In this document: piece after piece, positions 53,051 through 61,680 of the stretch | Numbering within the stretch: position 1 is the first letter of the stretch | Layout: every line of letters begins with the position of its first letter | NCBI GenBank assembly: GCA_016219875.1 | Contig: JACRJZ010000060.1 | Span: 1-64,000 of the forward strand | Direction of reading: 5' to 3' | From: Verrucomicrobiota bacterium | Lineage (GTDB): Bacteria; Verrucomicrobiota; Verrucomicrobiia; Limisphaerales; JACRJZ01 | DNA length: 64,000 nt | Translations under genes and position numbers: made by a program | The notes under the pieces: model-generated | What the model was told of the DNA's origin: nothing | Databases searched by the model: none | What the model saw: the letters and a program-made list of their open reading frames with translations, nothing else

Positions 53051-54223
53051 TCAAATCGCTCTAACCAGGACCTCGGCCAGTTCTTCCTTTGTCAACACGA
53101 TCGGGTTCGCCTTCATGCTGCTGGCCTGGGTGGCTTTGTCCACGATGGCGGGAAGGTCGGCCGCCCGGATTCCCCATCGGCCCAACTTGGGAATGGCCAG
53201 CTTCGCGCAGAGTTTGGCGACCCAGCGGATTCCCTCCGCGGCGGTGGCGGCGGCGTGGCCCGTCAGCAAGCGGGCCACTTCGTCGTAGCGGCGCAGGGAC
53301 TCGCTTCGCGGTGATCGCGCCGCCAGCGCCCGCACGTTCATCTCCATGACGTGCGGAAGCAGCGCGGCACAGACGGCGCCGTGCGGCGCCGGAAACATCC
53401 AGCCCAGCGGCGCGGCGAACCCATGCACCGCGCCCAAGCCGGCGTTCGCCAGCGCCATGCCGCTGAACAGGCTCGCCACCGCCATGTCTTCGCGGGCGAC
53501 GAGATCGTCCGGCTCCTCGCACGCGCGGCCCAGCGAGCGCGCGGCCCGGCGGAGGCCTTCCCGGCACACAGCGTCGGTCATCGGGTTGGCGCGGAGGCCG
53601 ACGAACGGTTCGATGAGTTGCGTCAGCGCGTCCAACCCCGTGCAAGCGGTCAGTTCCCTGGGAAGGTTACGGGCGAGTTCCGGATCGACCACCGCCACAC
53701 GCGGCATGAGGAAAGAACTGCGCAGGCTCGCCTTGAAATGGTGTTCGGGCGAAAGCAGCACGGCATTGCGCGTGACCTCGCAGCCGGTGCCTGCGGTCGT
53801 GGGAATCGCGATCACCGGCGCGGCGGGCTGCGTCAGCGGCCGGGCTTGGCCGATGACTTCCAGATAGTCCAAGACCTCGCCGCCGTTGGTCAGCAAGGCC
53901 GCGATGGCCTTGCCTGCGTCGATCGCGCTGCCACCACCGAAGGCCACCACCACGTCACATCGTTCACTCCGGGCGACCTCCACGCCGGCAGTTACGCGAT
54001 GCGTGGTCGGCTCGCCCGGAACCTGAAACGGTGTCGCGGCGAGGTCTTGCTGCGCGAGTTGCTCCAGGGCGGGCCGGGCGCGCTCGCCGTTGCGGCCGGT
54101 GACGACCAGCACGCGCTGACCGAGGGACCGGACAATCCCGCCCAGCTCACGAACCGCGCCGACGCCGAACACAATCCGCGGCGCGGTGACGAACTCAAAG
54201 TGCATCCCGGCGGTCGGGTTCAT
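53051..54223 (-). CDS. Iron-containing alcohol dehydrogenase
   Basis: A 390-residue type III alcohol dehydrogenase. It has an N-terminal NAD(P)-binding part with AFGGGSAIDAGKA and IPTTAGTGCEVT, and a metal-binding C-terminal part with GLDALTQLIEPF, GLGAVHGFA and FPAPHGAV. One of the usual four metal ligands (the His of DALxHxIE) is Gln here, as in some members. I use ATG 54223; a GTG at 54229 is in frame. It lies 34 bp upstream of the EIIA/HTH gene on the same strand, so it may share the Ehr transcript. Confidence 0.88.
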   Translation of the reverse strand: MNPTAGMHFEFVTAPRIVFGVGAVRELGGIVRSLGQRVLVVTGRNGERARPALEQLAQQDLAATPFQVPGEPTTHRVTAGVEVARSERCDVVVAFGGGSAIDAGKAIAALLTNGGEVLDYLEVIGQARPLTQPAAPVIAIPTTAGTGCEVTRNAVLLSPEHHFKASLRSSFLMPRVAVVDPELARNLPRELTACTGLDALTQLIEPFVGLRANPMTDAVCREGLRRAARSLGRACEEPDDLVAREDMAVASLFSGMALANAGLGAVHGFAAPLGWMFPAPHGAVCAALLPHVMEMNVRALAARSPRSESLRRYDEVARLLTGHAAATAAEGIRWVAKLCAKLAIPKLGRWGIRAADLPAIVDKATQASSMKANPIVLTKEELAEVLVRAI

Positions 54224-54232
54224 GGCCACGCC

Positions 54233-54538
54233 TCACCAGCCCGTGTCCGGCGGGAAGACGTTGCTAAATTTCACGCTGCTCCGCGGCTCCGCCATCATCG
54301 GGGCCACGGCCTCGCGCCACTTGGCGTAGTGCGCGGTTTCCTTGTGCGCCACGGTCGCTTCCACGCTGCGGTAGGCCTCCACCAGCACGAAGCGCGTCGG
54401 GTCGTCCTGTTGCTGCACGACATCGAAGCGGGCGATCCCCGGCTCCTGGATGCTGCGGCGGGCGTTTTCGATAGTCGCTTGCCGAAAGGCCTCGACGGAT
54501 TCCGGCTTCACGCGGACTTGGACATGAACGATGAGCAT
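54233..54538 (-). CDS. Antibiotic biosynthesis monooxygenase (ABM) domain protein
   Basis: A 101-residue ferredoxin-like alpha/beta barrel protein of the ABM/LsrG-like family ([18 protein letters not shown]... [16 protein letters not shown]... [12 protein letters not shown]). The start at 54538 matches the family N-terminus. Members act as quinol monooxygenases or isomerases without cofactors. It lies 9 nt upstream of the alcohol dehydrogenase, so both probably act on related small carbonyl compounds. Confidence 0.85.
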   Translation of the reverse strand: MLIVHVQVRVKPESVEAFRQATIENARRSIQEPGIARFDVVQQQDDPTRFVLVEAYRSVEATVAHKETAHYAKWREAVAPMMAEPRSSVKFSNVFPPDTGW

Positions 54539-54859
54539 AGTCTGATCTTTCCGGGGAAACCTTGTCGCAACGCCGCGCGGTTGGCAATGCGCAGAACAAG
54601 GCTGCATCAAGCTCGTTCCGGAGCGCGGCTGTCCCAGCCGCAGCGACCACGAACGACCGAGCGCCTCGTGACGAGGCTTGAGCCGGCGGGTTCCGAGCGT
54701 GGCTGCGGCTGGGACAGCCGCGCTCCGGGCGGCCCAGACCGAGCTTGATGCAGCCCTGTGCGCAGAATTCAGTTGGCCTGGCTGCCATTTGGTGCTTTCT
54801 TTCCCCGCATCTGAATCGTTCCTGATCTGCCCGGGAACACGGCTTGGATTCTCTGCGTT
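54539..54859. other. Divergent intergenic region with a repeat
   Basis: This 321-bp gap lies between the divergent ABM and copper ATPase genes. It must hold both promoters, but most of it is the inverted repeat at 54598-54758. I could not assign promoter boxes. Confidence 0.5.
54598..54758. repeat. Repeat family D: family A ends with a different core
   Basis: The ends are AAGGCTGCATCAAGCTC and GAGCTTGATGCAGCCCTG, the same terminal inverted repeats as family A. The core is different: GCGCGGCTGTCCCAGCCGCA on the left and its inverse TGCGGCTGGGACAGCCGCGC on the right. This shows a modular element with exchangeable core. Confidence 0.88.
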
Positions 54860-57250
54860 ATGGAATCATGCTGTTCCAACTGCGGGCCGGCCCCGCGCGA
54901 CCCCGCCCACGCTGCCTCGCGCAGTGTGTTCGCCGTCGAAGGCATGTCGTGCAGCAATTGCGTGCGGCACACCACCCAAGCCATCCAAGCGGTGCCAAGC
55001 GTCGCCGGCGTGGAAGTCTCCCTGGAGAAACAACAAGCCTCCGTGCGCTGGTCCTCGAACGCGTCGCCCCAACCCGCCGCGGTGATCGAAGCCGTGACCC
55101 AGGCCGGCTTCCGGGCCAGGCTGCTCGCCGAAGCCGCGCCCGCTGCCGTCTCCACGGCGGACGCCGGCAGCAGTTGGCGGCGCAACCTCTGGATCGGCGG
55201 CCTCTGCACCGCCCCGCTGGTCGTCGGCGAGTGGGTGCCACCCGTGGCCGCGGCGCGCTGGTTCCACTGGGTTTCCTTCGGCCTCGCCGCTCTCGTGCAA
55301 GGGCTCGCGGGCGCGCGGTTCTATCGCGGCGCGTGGATTCAGCTCCAGGCCCGCAGCGCCAACATGGACACCCTCGTCGCGCTGGGGTCCACCACGGCGT
55401 TTCTCTTCAGCCTCGTCCTGCTCCTGGATGGCGGCGCCCACCACCTCTATTTCATGGAGGCCGCAGCCATCATTACGTTGATCAGCGCCGGCCATTGGAT
55501 GGAAGAACGGATGAGCCGGCGCGCGGCCGGTTCGTTCAGGAAGTTGCTCACGCTGGCCCCGCCGCAAGCCCGTCGCCGCAGTGCCGACGGCGTGGAGAAC
55601 GTCGTCCCGGTGGCCGACATCCAACTCGAAGACCGCGTCGTGCTGCGGCCCGGCGACCGTGTGCCGGTGGACGGCCGCGTGCTTGAGGGCGACTCCGCGC
55701 TCGACGAATCCATGCTCACGGGCGAATCGCTCCCGGTGGACAAGAAAGCCGGCGACACCGTTTATGCCGGCACGGTGAATTTGAACGGACGGCTGGTCCT
55801 GCAAGTCACCGCCTCGGGGGAAACCACCGCCTTGGCCCACATCATCACCGCCGTCCAGCGCGCGCAGAACAGCCGCGCCTCCATCCAACGCTTGGGGGAC
55901 CGGATCAGCAGCGTCTTCGTGCCGATCGTGGTGCTGGCGGCGGTCGCCACGGCGCTGTGGTGGGGCTTGGCGCCGGCGAAGGCGCGCCAGGTCTTCGACG
56001 GACTGGCGCCTTTCCTCTGGAACGCGCATCTGCCCGCGGCGGGCCTGGCGGCGGCCTTCATCCAGGCGGCGGCGGTGCTAATCATCGCCTGCCCGTGCGC
56101 GATGGGCCTGGCCACGCCGGTGGCCATCATGGCCGGCACCAATGCGGCGGCGGAGCGCGGCATCCTCGTGCGCGATGGCGTGGCGCTGGAGAAGGCCGGC
56201 CAGATCACGAGCGTCGTCTTCGACAAAACCGGCACGCTCACTTCCGGCAAGCCCAAAGTCACCCAGTTTTGCACCTACGCCGGCGGCGAGCGGCCCAAAC
56301 TCCACGAGATGAAACTGGCCGCGGCCCTGGCCCGGCATTCCAACCACCCGCTCAGCCAAGCCATCGCGGAGATGCACGCCGACGACGTCCCGTTGTTCAA
56401 CTGGGAAGAAGTGCGCGGCAGCGGACTGCAATGCTTTCTGCATTTACCCGGCGCTGCGACGCGCCTCGCGGTGGCCAGACTGGGTTCGCTGGCTTGGCTC
56501 AAGGAATCCGGCGTGGAACTGGCCGGCGGCAGCGACTTCATCGAGGAGTGGACCGGCCAGGGCGCCACAATCATTGGCGTGGCCGTGGACCGGCATCTCA
56601 TGGGGCTGATCGCCTTGGAAGACATTGTCAAACCCGCCGCGCTAGAGATGATCGAAGAACTCCGCGCCGACGGCTACCGCCTCTACCTGCTCACCGGCGA
56701 CCACGACCGCACGGCCAAAACCATTGCGCGCCGCGTGCAAGTGCCGCCGGAGAACGTGTTCTCCCAAGTGCGCCCCGAACAGAAGGCCCAAATCGTGAAG
56801 CAGCTTCAGGAACGCGGCGAGCGCGTCGCGTTCGTGGGCGACGGCATCAACGACGCCCCGGCGCTGGAGCAGGCGGACCTCGGCATCGCCGTGAGCCGCG
56901 CCAGCGACGTGGCCCTGGAGGCGGCTGACATTATCCTGCTGCGCTCCGATATTCAGTCCGTACCAGAAAGCCTCGGTCTGGCCCGGGCCACCTTGCGCAC
57001 CATCAAGCAGAACCTGTTCTGGGCTTTCTTCTACAACGCCCTCGGCATCCCGCTCGCGGCGCTGGGATTCTTCAGTCCGATCTTCTGCGCGCTGGCGATG
57101 GGCGCGAGCGACTTGATCGTGATCGGCAACGCCCTCCTGCTGCGCCGGTGGACCCTCTTCACCTGGCGGCGCTGGTGGAAGAACCTCGTCCGGCGGTTCG
57201 ATTCCGAAGTGCTCGGCTCGTCGGCCCGCTCGGCAGAAACCAGTCTGTAG
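54860..57250 (+). CDS. copA: Copper-translocating P-type ATPase
   Basis: A 796-residue P1B-type ATPase. The N-terminus has CCSNC (4-8) and an HMA domain with GMSCSNC (Cys31, Cys34). The transmembrane CPC motif is Cys411-Pro-Cys413 (IIACPCAMG), the phosphorylation site is Asp455 (DKTGT), the actuator loop is TGES, and SNHPLS and GDGIND are present. It exports Cu(I). It is preceded by a repeat-bearing divergent region and followed by a repeat that may end transcription. Confidence 0.93.
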   Translation: MESCCSNCGPAPRDPAHAASRSVFAVEGMSCSNCVRHTTQAIQAVPSVAGVEVSLEKQQASVRWSSNASPQPAAVIEAVTQAGFRARLLAEAAPAAVSTADAGSSWRRNLWIGGLCTAPLVVGEWVPPVAAARWFHWVSFGLAALVQGLAGARFYRGAWIQLQARSANMDTLVALGSTTAFLFSLVLLLDGGAHHLYFMEAAAIITLISAGHWMEERMSRRAAGSFRKLLTLAPPQARRRSADGVENVVPVADIQLEDRVVLRPGDRVPVDGRVLEGDSALDESMLTGESLPVDKKAGDTVYAGTVNLNGRLVLQVTASGETTALAHIITAVQRAQNSRASIQRLGDRISSVFVPIVVLAAVATALWWGLAPAKARQVFDGLAPFLWNAHLPAAGLAAAFIQAAAVLIIACPCAMGLATPVAIMAGTNAAAERGILVRDGVALEKAGQITSVVFDKTGTLTSGKPKVTQFCTYAGGERPKLHEMKLAAALARHSNHPLSQAIAEMHADDVPLFNWEEVRGSGLQCFLHLPGAATRLAVARLGSLAWLKESGVELAGGSDFIEEWTGQGATIIGVAVDRHLMGLIALEDIVKPAALEMIEELRADGYRLYLLTGDHDRTAKTIARRVQVPPENVFSQVRPEQKAQIVKQLQERGERVAFVGDGINDAPALEQADLGIAVSRASDVALEAADIILLRSDIQSVPESLGLARATLRTIKQNLFWAFFYNALGIPLAALGFFSPIFCALAMGASDLIVIGNALLLRRWTLFTWRRWWKNLVRRFDSEVLGSSARSAETSL

Positions 57251-57263
57251 GGAACGGAAGGAA

Positions 57264-57384
57264 GAGGGTTGAAGGGTTGAAAGGTTGAAGGGTTGAAGAG
57301 GTAAAGCGGCTCCGGCATTGGGCTAAAGCCATCCTCCGAGTCCTTTTCAACCCTTCAACTCTTCAACTCTTTCACCCTTTGACC
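57264..57384. repeat. Heptanucleotide repeats in inverted pair after copA
   Basis: GGGTTGAAGGGTTGAAAGGT-type units on the left (about 57264-57300) and AACCCTTCAACTCTTCAACT-type units on the right (about 57343-57384) can pair. The region lies between convergent genes and could act as a terminator. Confidence 0.75.
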
Positions 57385-57418
57385 GTTCGTCTTCCACCCT
57401 TGCTGGGAGAACAGACCG

Positions 57419-58030
57419 CTACTCGCCCCACACCAACCGCTCCACCAGTGGCACCGTTTGCTCCGGCGTGACATGCTGGAGCGCCTGCCAGCCGCGCGCG
57501 ACGCCGCCCGCAACGTTTTCCGGGAAGTCATCAAGGTAGAGAATCTCCGCGCCGTGGCAGCCGGTGGTGCGCTCGGCGGCCTCGTAAATGCCCGCGTGCG
57601 GCTTCATCACGCCCAATTCGTAGGAGAGGAAATAGCCGTCGAAATTCGCGAAGAAAGGGAACCGCTCGCGAATGTGGGTCACGGCGAAGTCATTCGTGTT
57701 GGAGAAAATCCATGTCGGGACGCTCGCCGCGCGGAGGCGAGCCTGGAGGCGGACCATCTCCGGGATTTCCGAGAAGATGTCGCTGAAAGCCGAACGGAAG
57801 TCCTGCATCGTGGCGCGATAGCCTATGGCTTGCTGGACCTCGCGGAAGAACTGCTCGCTCGTGATCCGGCCCAGTTCGTAGCGGACCATTACGTCGGAGG
57901 TCTGGATGAACCGGAACAGATCCTCCGGCGTCGCGCGGGCCTGCGCGGCAATCCGGCCGGCGGCCACGCGCCAGTCGAAATCGACGAGCACTTTGCCAAG
58001 GTCGAACAAAACAACTTTGGGTCGGGTCAT
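57419..58030 (-). CDS. HAD family phosphatase
   Basis: A 203-residue haloacid-dehalogenase-fold hydrolase. Motif I is FDLGKVLVDFD (a variation of DxDGT with the Lys in place of Asp+2's neighbour), motif II is FSNTN, motif III is the Lys of GVMKPHAGIY, and motif IV is LDDFPEN. The cap is of the small helical C1 kind, as in YihX-like sugar-phosphate phosphatases. I use ATG 58030 (MTRPKVVLFD); 58045 is in frame. The substrate is unknown. Confidence 0.85.
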   Translation of the reverse strand: MTRPKVVLFDLGKVLVDFDWRVAAGRIAAQARATPEDLFRFIQTSDVMVRYELGRITSEQFFREVQQAIGYRATMQDFRSAFSDIFSEIPEMVRLQARLRAASVPTWIFSNTNDFAVTHIRERFPFFANFDGYFLSYELGVMKPHAGIYEAAERTTGCHGAEILYLDDFPENVAGGVARGWQALQHVTPEQTVPLVERLVWGE

Positions 58031-58049
58031 GTGAGGCGATTTCAAAATC

Positions 58050-58115
58050 CGTAGCAGCCGACGTGAGAAGGCTCAAACTTCAAGGGAATCAGAGCCTCCT
58101 CGCGTCGGCGGCACC
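58050..58115. repeat. Palindromic repeat family B, copy 5 (diverged)
   Basis: The left arm CGTAGCAGCCGACGTGAGA is well kept, and the right arm (CCTCGCGTCGGCGGCACC) has several changes. It lies between recR and the HAD gene. Confidence 0.75.
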
Positions 58116-58130
58116 AGTCTTGCAGGAGGT

Positions 58131-58739
58131 TCATGTGTGGGAAATCTCCCGGCGGCCCTCGAGCGCGCGGCTCAAGGTGAGTTCATCGGCGAACTCCAGG
58201 CCGCTGCCCGCCGGCAGACCATGCGCGATGCGGGTGACTTTCGCGCCTTTCGCGGCCAGGCGTTTGGCCAGGTAGTAACTCGTGGCGTCGCCTTCCACGT
58301 CCGTCGGCAGAGCGATGATGACTTCGCGCACGGCTTCGGCGGCCAGGCGCTGCTCCAGTTCCGTGATGCGCAGGTCTTCCGGCCCAACGCCGTTGAGCGG
58401 AGAAATCTTCCCGCCCAACACATGGAACCGGCCGCGATAGGTGTGGGCCTTTTCCACCGAGAGAATATCGACCGGCCGCTCCACCACGCAGAGGAGGGAG
58501 GATTCGCGCCGCGGATCGGAACAGATGGCGCAAGGAACCTGCTCGGTCAGCGCGCCGCACACCGGGCAGAGTCGGATGCGCTCGCGCGCGTGGACGAGGG
58601 TTTCCGCCAGTTGCTTCACCGCGCCGCTCTCGCTTTGCACGAGGTGCAGGGCCAGCCGCTCCGCCGAACGCGGCCCGATGCCGGGTAGCTTGTTCAGCGC
58701 GGCGATGAGGGCGGAAAGGGGTTCGGGGAGGGAAGCCAT
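58131..58739 (-). CDS. recR: Recombination protein RecR
   Basis: A 202-residue recombination mediator. The helix-hairpin-helix (LNKLPGIGPRSAERLALHL) is followed by the zinc finger CPVC...CAIC and a Toprim domain (SLLCVVERPVDILSVEK... ALPTDVEGDATSYYLAKRL). I use ATG 58739 (MASLPEPLS). It follows the ybaB and dnaX genes in the usual order. RecR works with RecO in RecF-pathway repair. Confidence 0.95.
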   Translation of the reverse strand: MASLPEPLSALIAALNKLPGIGPRSAERLALHLVQSESGAVKQLAETLVHARERIRLCPVCGALTEQVPCAICSDPRRESSLLCVVERPVDILSVEKAHTYRGRFHVLGGKISPLNGVGPEDLRITELEQRLAAEAVREVIIALPTDVEGDATSYYLAKRLAAKGAKVTRIAHGLPAGSGLEFADELTLSRALEGRREISHT

Positions 58740-58837
58740 TGGAGCAAGGCAGAAGGAAGAATTAAGAATGAAGAATTGTCTGCCGTTCCCGCACACCAAC
58801 GAGTGGTTTCTTCATTCTTCAGAGCTTCTTTCAAAAC

Positions 58838-58904
58838 AGTAGCAGCCGACGTGAGGAGGCTCTGTTTTCATTGAAGTTTGAGCCTCCTCACGTCGGCTGC
58901 TACG
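58838..58904. repeat. Palindromic repeat family B, copy 6
   Basis: The arms AGTAGCAGCCGACGTGAGGA and CCTCACGTCGGCTGCTACG match copy 1. It lies between ybaB and recR. Confidence 0.9.
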
Positions 58905-58942
58905 GGGTTTGGAAATCGCTTCTTCATGCTCCCTTCTGCCCT

Positions 58943-59254
58943 TCACATGAGTCCCGGCATGTTGAACCCCGCTGTCACCTTCCCCATCTCTTCGTTGTAA
59001 ATCTGCTTCGCCTCGCCGAGGGCTTTGTTCACGGCGGTCAGGAGCATGTCTTCGAGAAGCTGGGCGTCGGACGGGTTCAGCGCCGCGGGATCGATCTTGA
59101 TCGAAGCGATGGTGCCTTCGCAGCGGGCGACGATCTTGACCGCGCCGCCGCCGCTGGTGGCTTCCACCGTGCGGGCCGCGAGGAGGGCCTGGACTTGTTC
59201 CATCTGCTGCTGCATTCGCGCAGCCTGTTTCATGAGTTTGCCGATGCTGGACAT
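58943..59254 (-). CDS. ybaB: YbaB/EbfC family nucleoid-associated protein
   Basis: A 103-residue DNA-binding protein: an N-terminal coiled-coil helix (KLMKQAARMQQQMEQVQALL), a central beta-sheet, and C-terminal helix (AVNKALGEAKQIYNEEMGKV). The residue pattern and length fit YbaB. It sits between dnaX and recR, the standard arrangement. A short heptanucleotide repeat precedes it (59255-59287). Confidence 0.92.
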   Translation of the reverse strand: MSSIGKLMKQAARMQQQMEQVQALLAARTVEATSGGGAVKIVARCEGTIASIKIDPAALNPSDAQLLEDMLLTAVNKALGEAKQIYNEEMGKVTAGFNMPGLM

Positions 59255-59287
59255 GAGTGGTTGAGAGTTGGTGGTTGAAAGTTGAGG
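59255..59287. repeat. Short heptanucleotide repeat between dnaX and ybaB
   Basis: AGTGGTTGAGAGTTGGTGGT-type units, related to those at 18487 and 57264. They lie directly upstream of the ybaB start on the minus strand and just after the dnaX stop. Confidence 0.65.
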
Positions 59288-59301
59288 GCAGGTGCGGCCG
59301 G

Positions 59302-61086
59302 TCAGGCCCGCACCTCCACGATCTGGCCTTTGAAGATTTCGAGGGCCTTCGCGATGAGCGGATCGTTCTTGAAATCCTTCGGGTCGAAAGTTCTGGCGGC
59401 GGACTTGGCCGGCGCACGCGCCGCGGCGGGAGCTTCGTCTGGCACCAGTGCGGCAGCGGGCGCCGCAGCCGCAACCGGCACAGGCGCGGGCGACGGCGGT
59501 TCGGCCGGCGCCGGCCCTCGGGCGGGCGCTTCGGCCACGATGAATTTCACCTGCACCCCGTGGTGCCCCAACTCACCGAGCTTGGTGGAAATCAGCGCGT
59601 GGTTCTTGGTGTTATCGACGAGCGCCACGTGATCGGCGAATTCAGGATCGAAGCCGATGGTCAGGACCTTGTTCGTCAGCGACACCGGGAACGCTTCCAG
59701 AAAGTAGCTTCGGGCAAACGGACTCACCCGCCCGATGGCTTCCACAAGGTCGCGCCACAGCGGATCCAGTCCGCCGCCGGAATTGGCCGCGGGAGCTAAC
59801 GCGGGCGCGGCCACCGGGGCGCTTTCGCGCAGGGCCATCGTCGGGGCCGGCTGCGGCGCGGGCACGGCCGCGACCGCACGCGGCGGCGAGGGCGTGGGCA
59901 CCGAAGCCGCGACCGGGCGGGCCGGGGCCGGCGCGGGGCCGCCACCGCTGCGTAGAGTCGCCAGTTGCTTGAGGACCGAGTCGATGCTGACGGCGTGGCG
60001 GGCGTCGATGGCCTTGATGAGCGCGACTTCGACGAAAATCTTTTTCGAGGCTGCGTTGCGGAACTGGCCTTCCGATTCCGTCAGCACTTCCATGATGCGC
60101 ATGAGCGTGTCGGTGCCGACCAGCGCCGCCTGCGTGGCCACCGCCGCGAGCTCGGCCTCCGAGGCTTCGAGCAAGCGCGTGTCGCCCTTCGACACCTGGT
60201 GGATGAGCAAATTGCGGAAGTGCGCCAGCAGGTCCGCAATGAGCCGGCCCAGGTCTTTGCCGTGCTTGCAGAGGTCGTTCAATTCACGCAGCACGGACGC
60301 GATGTCGCCTTGGAGGACCGCTTCCGTCATAGAGAGGATTTGCCCTTGCGCGGTCAGGCCGAACATGGAAAGCACGTCCGCCTCGACAATCTTGCTGCCG
60401 CAAAAGCTGATGAGCTGGTCCAGCGCCGATTCCGCGTCGCGCATGCCGCCGTCCGCCCCGCGGGCAATGGCGTGCAGCGCGGCATCGTCGATGGCCACGC
60501 CTTCTTTCTTCGCGATGCCGGCGAGGTGGGTGACGATGAGCTTGACCGGGATGCGGCGCAGATCGAACCGCTGACAGCGGGAAAGAATCGTGGGCAGGAC
60601 CTTCTCCGGGTCGGTCGTGGCGAACATGAACTTCACGTGCGCCGGCGGCTCTTCCAGGGTCTTGAGCAGCGCGTTGAAGGCCGCCGTGGACAGCATGTGG
60701 ACTTCGTCGATGATGTAGATCTTGAAGCGCGAGGCGGACGGAGCGTAGCGGCAGGTGTCGCGGAGGTCGCGCACTTGTTCGACGCCGTTGTTGCTGGCGC
60801 CGTCGATCTCCATCACGTCCAGGGAGCGGCCCTCGGTGATCTCCTGGCAGCGCGGGTCGTCGTCTTTGAAATCCACCCTGGGGCCGTCGGTGGCGTTCAG
60901 ACACTTGGCGAAGATGCGAGCGATGGTGGTCTTGCCGGTGCCGCGCGGGCCGCAGAAGAGGTAGGCGTGGGCAATGCGGCTTTGTTCGATGGCGTGGCCG
61001 AGCGTCTGGGTGACATGCTCCTGGCCCACCACATCGCTGAACCGTTGCGGGCGGTACTTGCGGGCGATGACTTGGTACGACGACAT
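59302..61086 (-). CDS. dnaX: DNA polymerase III subunit gamma/tau
   Basis: A 594-residue clamp-loader subunit. The AAA+ ATPase domain (about 1-220) has Walker A GPRGTGKTT, Walker B IIDEVHM and sensor FATTDPEKV. The zinc-module region reads CLNATDGP...DDDPRCQEI, with only two cysteines instead of the usual four. The domain III and C-terminal part follow, with a Pro/Ala-rich linker (about 405-460 and 530-570). I use ATG 61086, which overlaps the stop of the small upstream ORF by one nt (TGATG). Confidence 0.93.
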   Translation of the reverse strand: MSSYQVIARKYRPQRFSDVVGQEHVTQTLGHAIEQSRIAHAYLFCGPRGTGKTTIARIFAKCLNATDGPRVDFKDDDPRCQEITEGRSLDVMEIDGASNNGVEQVRDLRDTCRYAPSASRFKIYIIDEVHMLSTAAFNALLKTLEEPPAHVKFMFATTDPEKVLPTILSRCQRFDLRRIPVKLIVTHLAGIAKKEGVAIDDAALHAIARGADGGMRDAESALDQLISFCGSKIVEADVLSMFGLTAQGQILSMTEAVLQGDIASVLRELNDLCKHGKDLGRLIADLLAHFRNLLIHQVSKGDTRLLEASEAELAAVATQAALVGTDTLMRIMEVLTESEGQFRNAASKKIFVEVALIKAIDARHAVSIDSVLKQLATLRSGGGPAPAPARPVAASVPTPSPPRAVAAVPAPQPAPTMALRESAPVAAPALAPAANSGGGLDPLWRDLVEAIGRVSPFARSYFLEAFPVSLTNKVLTIGFDPEFADHVALVDNTKNHALISTKLGELGHHGVQVKFIVAEAPARGPAPAEPPSPAPVPVAAAAPAAALVPDEAPAAARAPAKSAARTFDPKDFKNDPLIAKALEIFKGQIVEVRA

Positions 61087-61346
61087 CAGGAAGCGGAGTT
61101 TCGGTTGCCCTTGCGGAATGTCAACCAGCCAGAGAACGCGCCGCAGGCCGGGCCGAGCGCAAAGCCCCAAGTGTTGCTCCCCCAGTCCATGCTCCAAAGA
61201 AGGTGGAAGCGATCCAGGCGGGAGTGCTCCGAAATCTCAAACTCCGGCTGGGGCAAGAGGCACCAGCCGACGACGAAATAAACGCCGAGCGTCACGAGCA
61301 AGAACGACAGAGTTGGGTTGAGCCATTTCATTGCCGGTTCGTTCAA
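61086..61346 (-). CDS. Small membrane protein, coupled to dnaX
   Basis: An 86-residue ORF with one strong membrane segment (LSFLLVTLGVYFVVGWCLL, about 13-31) and a weaker one (about 56-75). No family is recognised. It ends in a TGATG overlap with dnaX, which suggests translational coupling, but the ORF could also be spurious. Confidence 0.5.
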   Translation of the reverse strand: MNEPAMKWLNPTLSFLLVTLGVYFVVGWCLLPQPEFEISEHSRLDRFHLLWSMDWGSNTWGFALGPACGAFSGWLTFRKGNRNSAS

Positions 61347-61680
61347 AGACTGAATGCCAGGGAAACCACGGCAGATGCAGAACAGACTGCCGTTGCTGCC
61401 TTCCGGCCCTGGCGGGGTTCGTCAGTCCGCATTCCATGGCCCCTGGCGCGGCGCATTAAGACGGAGGCGCCAGAGACGTTCAAGAACTATTCCCAAAACC
61501 CCGCAGCGGCGCCCGCTTTCGTTCAAGCTAAGTCCAGCAGTTGGGGCCACAGATGGCACGGATGGCACAGAAACAGAGAGGCTGGAACGGAGACAAGCCG
61601 TTCCCCTGCTGGGTGAAAAGGTATCGCCCTTCTATTCCTTCTATCAGTGTCATCTGTGCCATCTGTGGCCCACTCCAGGT
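61347..61680. other. Intergenic region, repeat-bearing
   Basis: This 334-bp gap lies between the activase-like gene and the small ORF, all on the minus strand. It holds inverted repeat E at 61545-61670; the rest has no recognisable gene. It probably contains the promoter for the dnaX group. Confidence 0.5.
61545..61670. repeat. Inverted repeat family E
   Basis: GGCCACAGATGGCACGGATG on the left and CATCTGTGCCATCTGTGGCC on the right form near-perfect arms with direct GATGGCAC subrepeats. It lies just downstream of the activase-like gene and could act as its terminator. Confidence 0.85.
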
